This document shows positions 57,064 to 64,000 of a stretch of 64,000 nt of DNA, piece by piece. Below the pieces are notes generated by a model. That model worked only from the letters and a program-made list of their open reading frames with translations, searched no databases and was not told the origin of the DNA. A program made the translations under genes and the position numbers. The first letter of the stretch is position 1; each line of letters begins with the position of its first letter. The stretch comes from Clostridiales bacterium (GTDB lineage: Bacteria > Bacillota > Clostridia > Christensenellales > CAG-138): the NCBI GenBank assembly GCA_004558825.1, contig SFDB01000006.1, positions 1 to 64,000 of the forward strand, given 5' to 3'.

Positions 57064-58419
57064 ATGCCGGAAAAGATTTTAGAGCTTCTTGATGAAAAGA
57101 AGTATCTTGCGGTCAAGGAGATCGCGGAGGAAATGAACACCGTTGACCTTGCGGAGCTTATAGAGGAGCTTTACGAGGAAAACGAAGACCGAACCGCCAT
57201 GATGAAGCTGTTCAGGCTTTTGCCGAAGGAGGCGGCCGCGGATGTGTTTTCATATTTGGATGCGGATACGCAGCAGCTCATAATCGAGACGCTGACGGAT
57301 TATGAGCTTCGCCATGTGCTGGAGGATCTCTATCTTGACGACTGCGTAGATATGATAGAGGAAATGCCCGCGAACGTAGTCAAGCGCGTTTTGAAGAATT
57401 CGAGCCCCGAGAACAGGCAGCTTATAAACCAATATCTCAAATATCCCGAGGATTCTGCGGGCAGCATAATGACAAACGAATACGTCGGGCTTAAGTCGGG
57501 CACGAGCGTCAAGAGCGCGTTTGATATAATTCGGCGCGACGGCGTTGACAAGGAGACGATATATACCTGTTATGTAACCGACGCCTCAAGGCGGCTCATA
57601 GGCTACGTCACCGTGCGTGAAATGCTTTTGTCGCCGCTTGAAACCATAGTAGACGACATAATGGAGACGCATCCGATATATGCGCACACGCTCGACGACA
57701 AAGAGGAGATTGCGAAGGATTTTTCAAAGTATGATATGCTCTCCATGCCCGTCGTCGACAACGAAAACAGAATAGTCGGCATAATCACGATAGACGACGC
57801 CGTAGACGTCATGCAGGACGAGAACACAGAGGACTTTGAAAAGATGGCCGGTATGGCTCCGAGCGAGGAAACGTACCTTAAGACGCCGCCTTTCAAGCTT
57901 GCAAAAAACAGGATTATATGGCTTTTGGTGCTTATGCTGTCGGCGATGGTTACGGGAGGCCTGCTTGAGCATTACGAGGCGGCGATAGCGGGCCTGCCGC
58001 TGCTCGTGTCGTTCATACCTATGCTGATGGATACGGGCGGAAACTGCGGCGCGCAGGCGTCGACAATGATAATTCGCGGCCTTGCGCTCGATGAGATAGA
58101 GCTTAAGGATTTCTTCAGGGTCTGGTGGAAGGAGATACGCGTGGCGCTGATTTGCGGCGCGGCGTTGTCGGCGGTGAATTTTATAAGGATTATTATTCAA
58201 TACGGAGATATAGGCGTTGCCGCCGTGGTGAGCCTTACGCTGATAATAACGGTCTGCGTGGCGAAATCGCTCGGCTGCATATTGCCGATAATCGCGAAGC
58301 GGATGAAGCTCGATCCGGCGATAATGGCTTCGCCGATAATTACGACCTTAACGGACGCATGTTCCGTTTTCGTGTATTTCACGATAGCGATGGCGATGCT
58401 CCGCGGAAGGCTCATATAA
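57064..58419 (+). CDS. mgtE: Magnesium transporter MgtE
   Basis: A 451-residue protein: the MgtE N superhelical domain (about 10-125), two CBS domains (about 135-255, ending IVGIITIDDAVDVMQDENTEDFEKMAGM), a plug helix, and five transmembrane helices from about 280. The pore region shows PLLVSFIPMLMDTGGNCGAQASTMIIRGLAL. It is a Mg2+-gated channel in the cytoplasmic membrane. The upstream leader ORF and hairpins suggest translational control. DUF1461 follows by 23 bases. Confidence 0.95.
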   Translation: MPEKILELLDEKKYLAVKEIAEEMNTVDLAELIEELYEENEDRTAMMKLFRLLPKEAAADVFSYLDADTQQLIIETLTDYELRHVLEDLYLDDCVDMIEEMPANVVKRVLKNSSPENRQLINQYLKYPEDSAGSIMTNEYVGLKSGTSVKSAFDIIRRDGVDKETIYTCYVTDASRRLIGYVTVREMLLSPLETIVDDIMETHPIYAHTLDDKEEIAKDFSKYDMLSMPVVDNENRIVGIITIDDAVDVMQDENTEDFEKMAGMAPSEETYLKTPPFKLAKNRIIWLLVLMLSAMVTGGLLEHYEAAIAGLPLLVSFIPMLMDTGGNCGAQASTMIIRGLALDEIELKDFFRVWWKEIRVALICGAALSAVNFIRIIIQYGDIGVAAVVSLTLIITVCVAKSLGCILPIIAKRMKLDPAIMASPIITTLTDACSVFVYFTIAMAMLRGRLI

Positions 58420-58442
58420 GGCTCGGAGGATAGGGAGAGGTT

Positions 58443-59174
58443 ATGAAGCTCAACAGGAATATTGCGCGGACGATAAGTGCGGTCGCGTCGTTTTTGCTGA
58501 TAACGGCGCTGCTTTTTACGTCGCTTCGGATAGTGATGAACGATTCGCAGCTTCACGATAAGGAGTTCAAGCGCCTTGGCGTTGCCGCGGCCATGGGCAT
58601 GAGCGACGAGGATATACTTGCCTCAATGATGCGTCTTGTCGATTACATGGAGGGGCGAGTCGACTCGGTGGAGATAGAAGTGGAGGTATTCGGCAGACGG
58701 GTTATGATGTTCAACGAGCGTGAAACGCTGCACATGATAGATGTCAGGGCGCTGTACATGGCCTGGCGCACAGCATCGTATATAATGGCGGCGGTGGCTG
58801 CGGCGATGTTCGCTGTCGTGGCGTTTGCGCGGCGCAGGGAGGCGGCGTTCGACATAGCGTACGGCTTTGTCCTTGCGTCGTGCCTGTTTGTCATTGTGGC
58901 GGCCGTTCTTTCCGCATGGGCGCTTATCGATTTCAATTCGTTCTGGACGTCGTTCCACCTTTTGTTCTTCGATAACGATCTGTGGCTGCTCGACCCGTTG
59001 ACGAGCCGCATGATAAATATGTTTCCCGCCGAATTTTTCGAACGTCTCATACGCCGGTTTGTGCTGCTGTTTGTGCCGTGCTTTGCGGCGCTCGCAGCGT
59101 GCGCTGCCGCCGTGCTGGGCGCAGGCGTGAAGCGCAGACGTAAAAATAATTTGAAAAGCCCCGAGAACGGATAA
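58443..59174 (+). CDS. DUF1461 integral membrane protein
   Basis: A 243-residue membrane protein with an N-terminal helix, an extracytoplasmic loop (NDSQLHDKEFKRLGVAAAMGMSDEDILASMMRLVDYMEG) and three more helices. The conserved FHLLFFDNDLWLLDPLTSRMINMFPAEFF is the DUF1461 (TIGR01906) signature. The function is unknown. It sits between mgtE and tsaD with short gaps, so it may be cotranscribed. Confidence 0.85.
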   Translation: MKLNRNIARTISAVASFLLITALLFTSLRIVMNDSQLHDKEFKRLGVAAAMGMSDEDILASMMRLVDYMEGRVDSVEIEVEVFGRRVMMFNERETLHMIDVRALYMAWRTASYIMAAVAAAMFAVVAFARRREAAFDIAYGFVLASCLFVIVAAVLSAWALIDFNSFWTSFHLLFFDNDLWLLDPLTSRMINMFPAEFFERLIRRFVLLFVPCFAALAACAAAVLGAGVKRRRKNNLKSPENG

Positions 59175-59181
59175 GGAAGAT

Positions 59182-60249
59182 ATGGGAAACTCTTTTTCGC
59201 GCTATGAAGCGCGTGCGCAAAAAAAGCTTGAAATGCTCGGCGGCGGCTTTACTCTGCTTGCCATAGAGTCGTCGTGCGACGAGACGGCTGCGGCCGTTTT
59301 GAAGGGGGCGCGCGACGTTGTGTCCACCTCCGTGCATACGCAGATACCAATACACCAAAAATACGGCGGCGTCGTGCCCGAGATAGCGTCACGAAGCCAC
59401 GTTGAGCGAATAGGTTCGGTCGTCAGCGACGCGCTTGAAAAGGCGGGCGTCGGGTTTTCGGACATTGACGCGATTGCCGTCACATACGGCCCGGGGCTCG
59501 TGGGCGCGCTGCTCGTAGGCGTCAGCTATGCAAAGGGGCTCGCCCTGTCGCTCGGCGTGCCGCTCGCAGGCGTAAACCACATCGCGGGGCACATTGCGGC
59601 AAATTACATAACGCATAAGGAGCTTGAGCCGCCGTTCGTATGTCTTGTTGCGTCGGGCGGGCACAGCCATATACTGCATGTGAAGGATTATATGAGCTTT
59701 GAGCTGCTCGGATGCACCCGTGACGACGCCGCAGGCGAAGCGTTTGATAAGGCGGCGCGCGTGCTCGGACTCAGCTATCCCGGCGGGCCGCTGCTTGAGA
59801 AGCTTGCCGCCGGCGGAGATAAAAACGCATACAGGCTTCATACGGGCTTCAACACGACGCAGTCGCTCGACTTCAGCTTTTCGGGCATAAAGACGGCCGT
59901 CATAAATATAATCCATAATGCGGAGCAAAAGGGCGAAGCGATAAACAGGGCGGACGTTGCGGCGTCGTTCCAGAGCGCCGTCGTCGAAACGCTTTGCGAT
60001 AAATCTGTTCGTGCGTGCATGATTGCAGGCGTTGACAAGCTCGTGCTTGCAGGCGGCGTATCGGCGAATAAAGCGCTGCGCTCGCGCCTTGAAGAATGCG
60101 CAAAGGCGTACGGGCTTTCGTTCTATTGCCCCGAATTTAAGTATTGTACCGATAATGCCGCCATGATAGGCTGTGCGGGCTACTATGCGCTTATGAGAGG
60201 ATGCCGCAGCGACCTTTCGCTCAACGCCGAGCCGGCGCTGAGGCTGTAG
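59182..60249 (+). CDS. tsaD: tRNA threonylcarbamoyladenosine transferase TsaD
   Basis: A 355-residue ASKHA-fold enzyme that with TsaB and TsaE forms t6A37 on ANN-decoding tRNAs. The Fe-binding motif is NHIAGHIAAN, with ATP-site segments AIESSCDETAAAV, VASGGHSHI, and DNAAMIGCAGYY. There is an extra N-terminal stretch of about 20 residues; the ATG at 59182 has AAGGAAG upstream, while Met18 has none. tsaB and tsaE are not in the window. Confidence 0.96.
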   Translation: MGNSFSRYEARAQKKLEMLGGGFTLLAIESSCDETAAAVLKGARDVVSTSVHTQIPIHQKYGGVVPEIASRSHVERIGSVVSDALEKAGVGFSDIDAIAVTYGPGLVGALLVGVSYAKGLALSLGVPLAGVNHIAGHIAANYITHKELEPPFVCLVASGGHSHILHVKDYMSFELLGCTRDDAAGEAFDKAARVLGLSYPGGPLLEKLAAGGDKNAYRLHTGFNTTQSLDFSFSGIKTAVINIIHNAEQKGEAINRADVAASFQSAVVETLCDKSVRACMIAGVDKLVLAGGVSANKALRSRLEECAKAYGLSFYCPEFKYCTDNAAMIGCAGYYALMRGCRSDLSLNAEPALRL

Positions 60250-60357
60250 CGGGAACGGAATAAAATACCATAAAAGTATAAACCGCATTTCGGCGCGTGC
60301 CGCGTGCGGTTTTAAGCTGCGATTTCTTCTGGCAAAAGCGTTTCCCGTAAACCGCGT
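60250..60357 (+). other. Gap between the convergent tsaD and DUF4363 genes
   Basis: No gene is seen. AAACCGCATTTCGGCG...GCCGCGTGCGGTTTT (about 60281-60315) forms an imperfect stem ending in TTTT, probably the tsaD terminator. Confidence 0.5.
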
Positions 60358-60783
60358 TTACAGAAGGGTGCTCCAGCTCAGCTCCTCTATCTTTACAATA
60401 GCTTGAAGGCTGACGAGCATCGCGTCGAGCTCCGATGCGAGCTGCTGCTGATTTTTGAATACAGCCATGTCGAGCGCTGTCTCGGTGTGAAGTATAAGCT
60501 CCGTTACATAGCTGTGGTTGACAATTATGTCAAGCTTCGAGCTTTCCTCTTTTACTATATCCGAGGCGGAGGCCAACGCCGAAACGGCTCCGTCGTAATC
60601 CTCAAGCTGTGCGCAGCGCCGCGCCTGCTCTATCAGAGGCAAAAGCCGGTCGGCGGTTTTACGAAGTATGCGCCGCGGAAGCGTAAACATAATAAGCAGC
60701 GCCGCGATGGATACGATGATTGCGACAAAACCGGCGACCGTTATGACCGCGGGCTTATTCCGTTTGCTTTCCCGTGTCTGCAA
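60358..60783 (-). CDS. DUF4363 family membrane-anchored protein
   Basis: A 141-residue protein with one N-terminal transmembrane helix (VITVAGFVAIIVSIAALLIMFTL) and a helical extracytoplasmic part containing LLPLIEQARRCAQLEDYDGAVSALASASDIV and NQQQLASELDAML. It fits DUF4363, which in Clostridia commonly follows a DUF421/YetF gene. It overlaps that gene by 29 bases here. The function is unknown; a sporulation link is often suspected but not shown. Confidence 0.75.
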   Translation of the reverse strand: MQTRESKRNKPAVITVAGFVAIIVSIAALLIMFTLPRRILRKTADRLLPLIEQARRCAQLEDYDGAVSALASASDIVKEESSKLDIIVNHSYVTELILHTETALDMAVFKNQQQLASELDAMLVSLQAIVKIEELSWSTLL

Positions 60784-61474
60784 AGTGTACCCTCCCCCCG
60801 TATTTTTGCTTTGCCTGCATATGCATCATGCCTTCGGAGTCGATGTACGCGAAAAGCGCCTGCGAAGGCTTGACGTAGCCGAAATCGTTCATCATTTCTC
60901 TAAGCCACTCTCTTGAATGGCCGCTTTTTATCAGCGCGTCATCCCGGACGCGGCCGTCCTCTATCACCATGAGCGGCAGGCCGACGCCCGGAGGCTCGAT
61001 GTTCATGTCCTTATATGTGGGGCTTTGCGATTCGCCCTTTTTTATGACTGAAAGGCTGCCGTTTGTCTCGAGAATCGCGTATTCGACGTCCGACAGCTTA
61101 TAAACGCCGCCTACGCGCAGAAGCTCGGTCAGGTCGTCGAGCGAATAATGCGCCTGTCTCATGGTGCCTTCCTCGATAATGCCCTTGTTTATCAGGAGGA
61201 GCGAATGGCCGCACATTATGCGGCGAAGCTTTTCACTCTTGAGCGAAAGAAGCGATGCGAGCCGCTGGAGCAGGAACAGTGTTAGTATGGGTACCAGGCC
61301 ATAGAGCAGCGGTACGCTCAGGTCGCTCGCGGGCTCGGATGCAAGGTCGGCAATGAGAAGCGTGACTATGAAATCAAAGGGCTGAAGCTCGCTTATCTGA
61401 CGCTTGCCCATAATGCGAATCATGACAAACATGAGCGCATACAGTATTATAGCGCGCAAGAATAATATCAGCAT
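60755..61474 (-). CDS. DUF421/YetF family membrane protein
   Basis: A 239-residue protein with three N-terminal transmembrane helices (LILFLRAIILYALMFVMIRIMGKRQISELQPFDFIVTLLIADLASEP...) and the paired YetF soluble domains (GHSLLLINKGIIEEGTMRQAHYSLDDLTELLRVGGVYKLSDVEYAILETNGSLSVI). The GKRQISELQPFDFIVTLL block is diagnostic. Relatives take part in spore germination or membrane functions. It is transcribed away from the DnaA-box region. Confidence 0.88.
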   Translation of the reverse strand: MLILFLRAIILYALMFVMIRIMGKRQISELQPFDFIVTLLIADLASEPASDLSVPLLYGLVPILTLFLLQRLASLLSLKSEKLRRIMCGHSLLLINKGIIEEGTMRQAHYSLDDLTELLRVGGVYKLSDVEYAILETNGSLSVIKKGESQSPTYKDMNIEPPGVGLPLMVIEDGRVRDDALIKSGHSREWLREMMNDFGYVKPSQALFAYIDSEGMMHMQAKQKYGGRVHFADTGKQTE

Positions 61475-61593
61475 CGTTCATCCTCCTTTGCGCGATTAGC
61501 ATCTGCCGTTTTGCGGCGCGATATGCATGACGGCGTGATACGGCTCAAAATAATATATTTACGCAAAAACGTGCGTTCGTCGAATCGGGAACG

Positions 61594-61745
61594 TTTTCCA
61601 CCGAATTATCAACACGGAATATCCGCGCGAATACGCAAAAAGTGGATAACTATGTGGATAATGTGGAAAACCCATGCGCATTCCATGCATGTTCATTTCA
61701 AATGTCAATATTTTTTTCGAAATTTCGACATGAAAATTATTAACA
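61594..61745. other. Cluster of DnaA-box-like sequences, candidate origin or DnaA-binding region
   Basis: Compared with TTATCCACA, the following are present: 61606-61614 TTATCAACA (8 of 9); then on the minus strand 61641-61649 (8 of 9), 61653-61661 (9 of 9) and 61662-61670 (8 of 9). Weaker matches lie at 61594-61602 and 61737-61745 (7 of 9). An AT-rich stretch 61695-61745 adjoins them. The 412-base gap lies between divergent genes. No dnaA or dnaN is nearby, so origin function is not proven. Confidence 0.6.
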
Positions 61746-61886
61746 CATGCGAAAAACGTACCGCTAACTGCGCGGCGGCGAGCTGTTGAAGCGTATCATG
61801 TCAAAGCGCCGAGCAGCTGCGGAATATGCGCATAAACGGGCTTGGGCGCAAATACAATGTAACAATCATTATAGCGGAGGAATCAT

Positions 61887-63368
61887 ATGGAGCTTATATG
61901 GAACGATATTTCGCTTGAACGCGTGATAGGGGCGGCGACGGCGCAGGCGCTTGTCGAGGGCAATGTGCCCTTGCCCGAAGCGAAAAGCGTAAAGAGCATT
62001 CTTGATACGCAGGCGGAGGTGAGGATAACCTCCTACGAGGTCGGCGAAGGCGTCGTCGGAGTGGAGGCGTCGCTGCGCGTGGCGTTCATATGCATGGGCG
62101 GAGACGACCGCGTATTCTCGTTCACATCGAGCGCGCCGTTTAAGCACACGATTTCGATAGACGGCGCGAAGGCGGGCCAAACGGCCGAGATAACGACGGT
62201 CATACAGTCGGTGTCGGGTATGCCGTCGGGCGATTTTGTTGCGCTTACGAGCACGGTCGAGCTTTCGTGCAGGCTCGAGGATTTGTCGCCGATGCGCGTG
62301 ATGGCAGGCCTTAGCGGCGTGAGCGATGTTGAGGTTAAAACAGAGCAGGTGAAGTATATGACGCGCCGCGCCGTTGGCTCGGGCTCGTGCCGCATACGCG
62401 AGGAGATAGGCGCTTCGGGAGTAAATACGGTGATGGCGAGCACGGGAGAGGCGTCGGTCCGGGAAGTGCATATCGAGGGGGCGAACGCATGCGTTTCGGG
62501 CGTGCTTACGGTGAGCGCACTTTGCATGGATTCAAGCGACAGGCTTACTCAGACGGTACAGCATGTGACGTTTGAGGAGCTGATACCCGTTGACACTGCT
62601 TCTGCCGCTCTTAGCGCGAGGGCATCGGTGGATACCGTTGTAATGCGTCCTGTCGGGGAGGAGTTCGGCCTTATAACGCTCGAGGCGATACTCGATATAA
62701 GCGTGTTTGAAACTGTCGAACGTGCTGCAACGGTGCCCACGGATTCTTTTTCGCCGATGCTTGCGTACGACCCGCTTGCAGCGCGAACGCGGCTCATGCT
62801 GCGCGGCGAGAGCTTCAGCGCAAAGCAATCGATACGCGAGAATATAGACGTTCCCGAGGGAATGCCCGAGATATACAGGACGGTCTACTCGTCGGCGAGG
62901 CCGATGACGACGTCTGTATCGTGCGGCAGCGGGCGCGTCGATATAGACGGAATACTTTTCACGCATATAATCTACCAAAGCGAAGGCGGCGCGATGTACT
63001 CGTTTACGGAAGACATTCCCTTCTTCGTGCAGGCAGACGCGGCTTGCGACTCTATGACGGAGGCGGAAGCTTCGCTCAGGTGCGTATGCTCCGCGTCGGG
63101 CGGCACGGGGCGCAGCGCGGAGATATCGTATACGCTGCTTATAGACGGAACGACATTTTCATACCGCGACATCGACATAGTTACGGGAATAGCGGAGTGC
63201 GAGCAAAGGGAATCGGTGAAGGGCATAGTCGTATATTATGCCGACAAGGGAGAGACGCTTTACGACATAGCGAAGCGCTTCAATGTCACGACACACTCGC
63301 TCAGAATGAGCAATCCGAGCCTTGCCGACACAATGAACGGTACGGAACGGCTCGTGATGATGCTTTGA
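61887..63368 (+). CDS. sipL: SPOCS (DUF3794) and LysM protein, SipL-like spore morphogenesis protein
   Basis: A 493-residue protein built of repeated SPOCS domains (for example LEGNVPLPEAKSVKSILDTQAEVRITSYEVGEGVVGVEASLRVAFIC and later DSFSPMLAYDP...NIDVPEGMPEIYRTVYSSARPMTTSV) and a C-terminal LysM domain (VVYYADKGETLYDIAKRFNVTTHSLRMSNPSL). This matches the size and order of Clostridioides difficile SipL, which guides coat encasement of the forespore. No signal peptide is present. GGAGG precedes the ATG. It suggests a spore former. Confidence 0.8.
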   Translation: MELIWNDISLERVIGAATAQALVEGNVPLPEAKSVKSILDTQAEVRITSYEVGEGVVGVEASLRVAFICMGGDDRVFSFTSSAPFKHTISIDGAKAGQTAEITTVIQSVSGMPSGDFVALTSTVELSCRLEDLSPMRVMAGLSGVSDVEVKTEQVKYMTRRAVGSGSCRIREEIGASGVNTVMASTGEASVREVHIEGANACVSGVLTVSALCMDSSDRLTQTVQHVTFEELIPVDTASAALSARASVDTVVMRPVGEEFGLITLEAILDISVFETVERAATVPTDSFSPMLAYDPLAARTRLMLRGESFSAKQSIRENIDVPEGMPEIYRTVYSSARPMTTSVSCGSGRVDIDGILFTHIIYQSEGGAMYSFTEDIPFFVQADAACDSMTEAEASLRCVCSASGGTGRSAEISYTLLIDGTTFSYRDIDIVTGIAECEQRESVKGIVVYYADKGETLYDIAKRFNVTTHSLRMSNPSLADTMNGTERLVMML

Positions 63369-63395
63369 CGCTTCGAAGACTCGGCGATGCGGGAG

Positions 63396-63429
63396 CGGGG
63401 TCGGCGGATTCAGAGCCGGTCCCGTTTTT
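63396..63429 (+). terminator. Terminator after the SipL-like gene
   Basis: CGGGGTCGGC (63396-63405) pairs with GCCGGTCCCG (63415-63424) using two G-T pairs, followed by TTTTT. Confidence 0.75.
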
Positions 63430-63659
63430 GCCGTGCAATATCCCGAAGGCGCGTATGCATAAATCCGAGCAGGCAAAGCCCGAAGCCGTACAGCGTCATA
63501 TACGTTAACAGAAATTGTGCGGCGTTATGTTATTTTTTCGCATCAGCGCAAGCACGCAGTCTTCTCAAACCGCTTGACGGAGCCTTTCCAAAAAAAGAGG
63601 CGGGGGACGTATATCCCCCGCAAAGAAGAACTCTATGAAAAGAGCGGTTGAGAGGAGAT
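63430..63659 (+). other. Gap between the convergent sipL-like and ABC ATPase genes
   Basis: About 230 bases with no supported gene or strong repeat. Short reading frames here have no ribosome binding sites. A GGGGGACGTATATCCCCC inverted repeat at about 63602-63619 (GGGGGA/TCCCCC) may be part of the ABC operon terminator. Confidence 0.4.
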
Positions 63660-64000
63660 TTATTCTATCTTGCCGTCGCGCAGCTTTATCACCTCGTCGG
63701 CGCATGAGGCGACGGCGGAGTCGTGCGTAACGACGATAACACAGTAGTTCTCGTCGTGCGCAAGGCGCTTCAGTATGTCAATTATGTTGCGGCTGTTTTC
63801 TGCGTCGAGGTTGCCTGTGGGCTCGTCGGCGAGTATGACGCTGCCGCCTGCGGCAAGCGAGCGCGCTATTGCTACGCGCTGCTGCTCTCCGCCCGAAAGC
63901 ATTGACGGGAAGCGCTTATGGAATTCGGGCGTTAGCCCCACCGCAGCAAGCTTTTCCTTTGCGATTTGGCGCGCCTCCTTTTTGGGCGTCTTGTGGAGCG
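63660..64000 (-). CDS. ABC transporter ATPase, LolD/MacB-like, partial
   Basis: The C-terminal 113 residues of an ATPase whose N-terminus lies beyond the window. Visible are the signature LSGGEQQRVAIARSL, Walker B SVILADEPTGNLD, and the H-loop VIVVTHDSAVASCADEVIKLRDGKIE. The EPTGNLD form places it with the MacB/LolD/FtsE-type ATPases that pair with FtsX-like permeases. Export of peptides or wall signalling is possible. The Walker A and partner genes cannot be seen. Confidence 0.85.
   Translation of the reverse strand, partial: LHKTPKKEARQIAKEKLAAVGLTPEFHKRFPSMLSGGEQQRVAIARSLAAGGSVILADEPTGNLDAENSRNIIDILKRLAHDENYCVIVVTHDSAVASCADEVIKLRDGKIE

Overview
The window looks like a chromosome segment of a spore-forming Gram-positive (Bacillota, class Clostridia). 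The support is Firmicutes gene content and order: recF-remB-gyrB-gyrA, parA-parB, a KOW-domain gene between map and infA, zinc-type S14, and a SipL-like SPOCS/LysM spore protein. AGGAGG-type ribosome binding sites and TTGACA-17-TATAAT promoters fit as well. By eye the DNA is about 55-58% GC, except one cassette near 40% GC (19.7-22.3 kb). No rRNA, tRNA, CRISPR array or transposase was seen. A genus cannot be given from the sequence alone.

Layout. 0-3.4 kb: a dispersed structured repeat, then DUF1015, AEC-type permease and GNAT genes. 3.4-19.6 kb: the complete S10-spc-alpha ribosomal superoperon (rpsJ to rplQ, with secY, adk, map, infA and rpoA), with promoters before rpsJ and rpsM and a terminator after rplQ. 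19.7-22.3 kb: a DpnII-type (GATC) restriction-modification cassette on the minus strand, AT-rich and probably acquired. 22.5-31.8 kb: an array of phased hairpins, two CNNM/CorC metal transport genes, a polytopic membrane protein, an SPFH protein with zinc-ribbon repeats, an FeoA-FeoB fusion and a small Ntn amidohydrolase. 31.9-41.4 kb (minus strand): gyrA, gyrB, remB, recF, a surface CARDB-like protein, queT, a DUF1858 protein and a G5/M23-like protein. 41.5-48.6 kb: parAB, a decayed GNAT gene and a citrate lyase operon citDEFC-citXG. 48.7-55.3 kb (minus strand): serS, argS, a proteasome-like Ntn protein, a HAD phosphatase and uvrC. 55.4-64 kb: a lipoprotein serpin, mgtE with a leader ORF, DUF1461, tsaD, DUF4363, a YetF-like protein, a DnaA-box cluster, sipL-like and a truncated ABC ATPase.

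How the genes work together. The superoperon supplies translation, secretion and RNA polymerase alpha. The citrate lyase genes encode a subunit set (acyl carrier, beta, alpha) plus the enzymes that make and acetylate its prosthetic group. Metal handling recurs: two CNNM proteins, MgtE and FeoAB. Replication and segregation functions cluster (gyrase, RecF, ParAB), and a DnaA-box cluster lies at 61.6-61.75 kb.

The observations most worth following are: (1) the mgtE leader, where a 14-codon ORF with an acidic/proline start (MDAGPYP...) precedes two mutually exclusive hairpins, one of which covers the mgtE ribosome binding site; (2) the DnaA-box cluster at 61594-61745; (3) two copies of a 100-bp three-hairpin repeat; and (4) three perfect 6-3-6 hairpins spaced exactly 16 bp apart.
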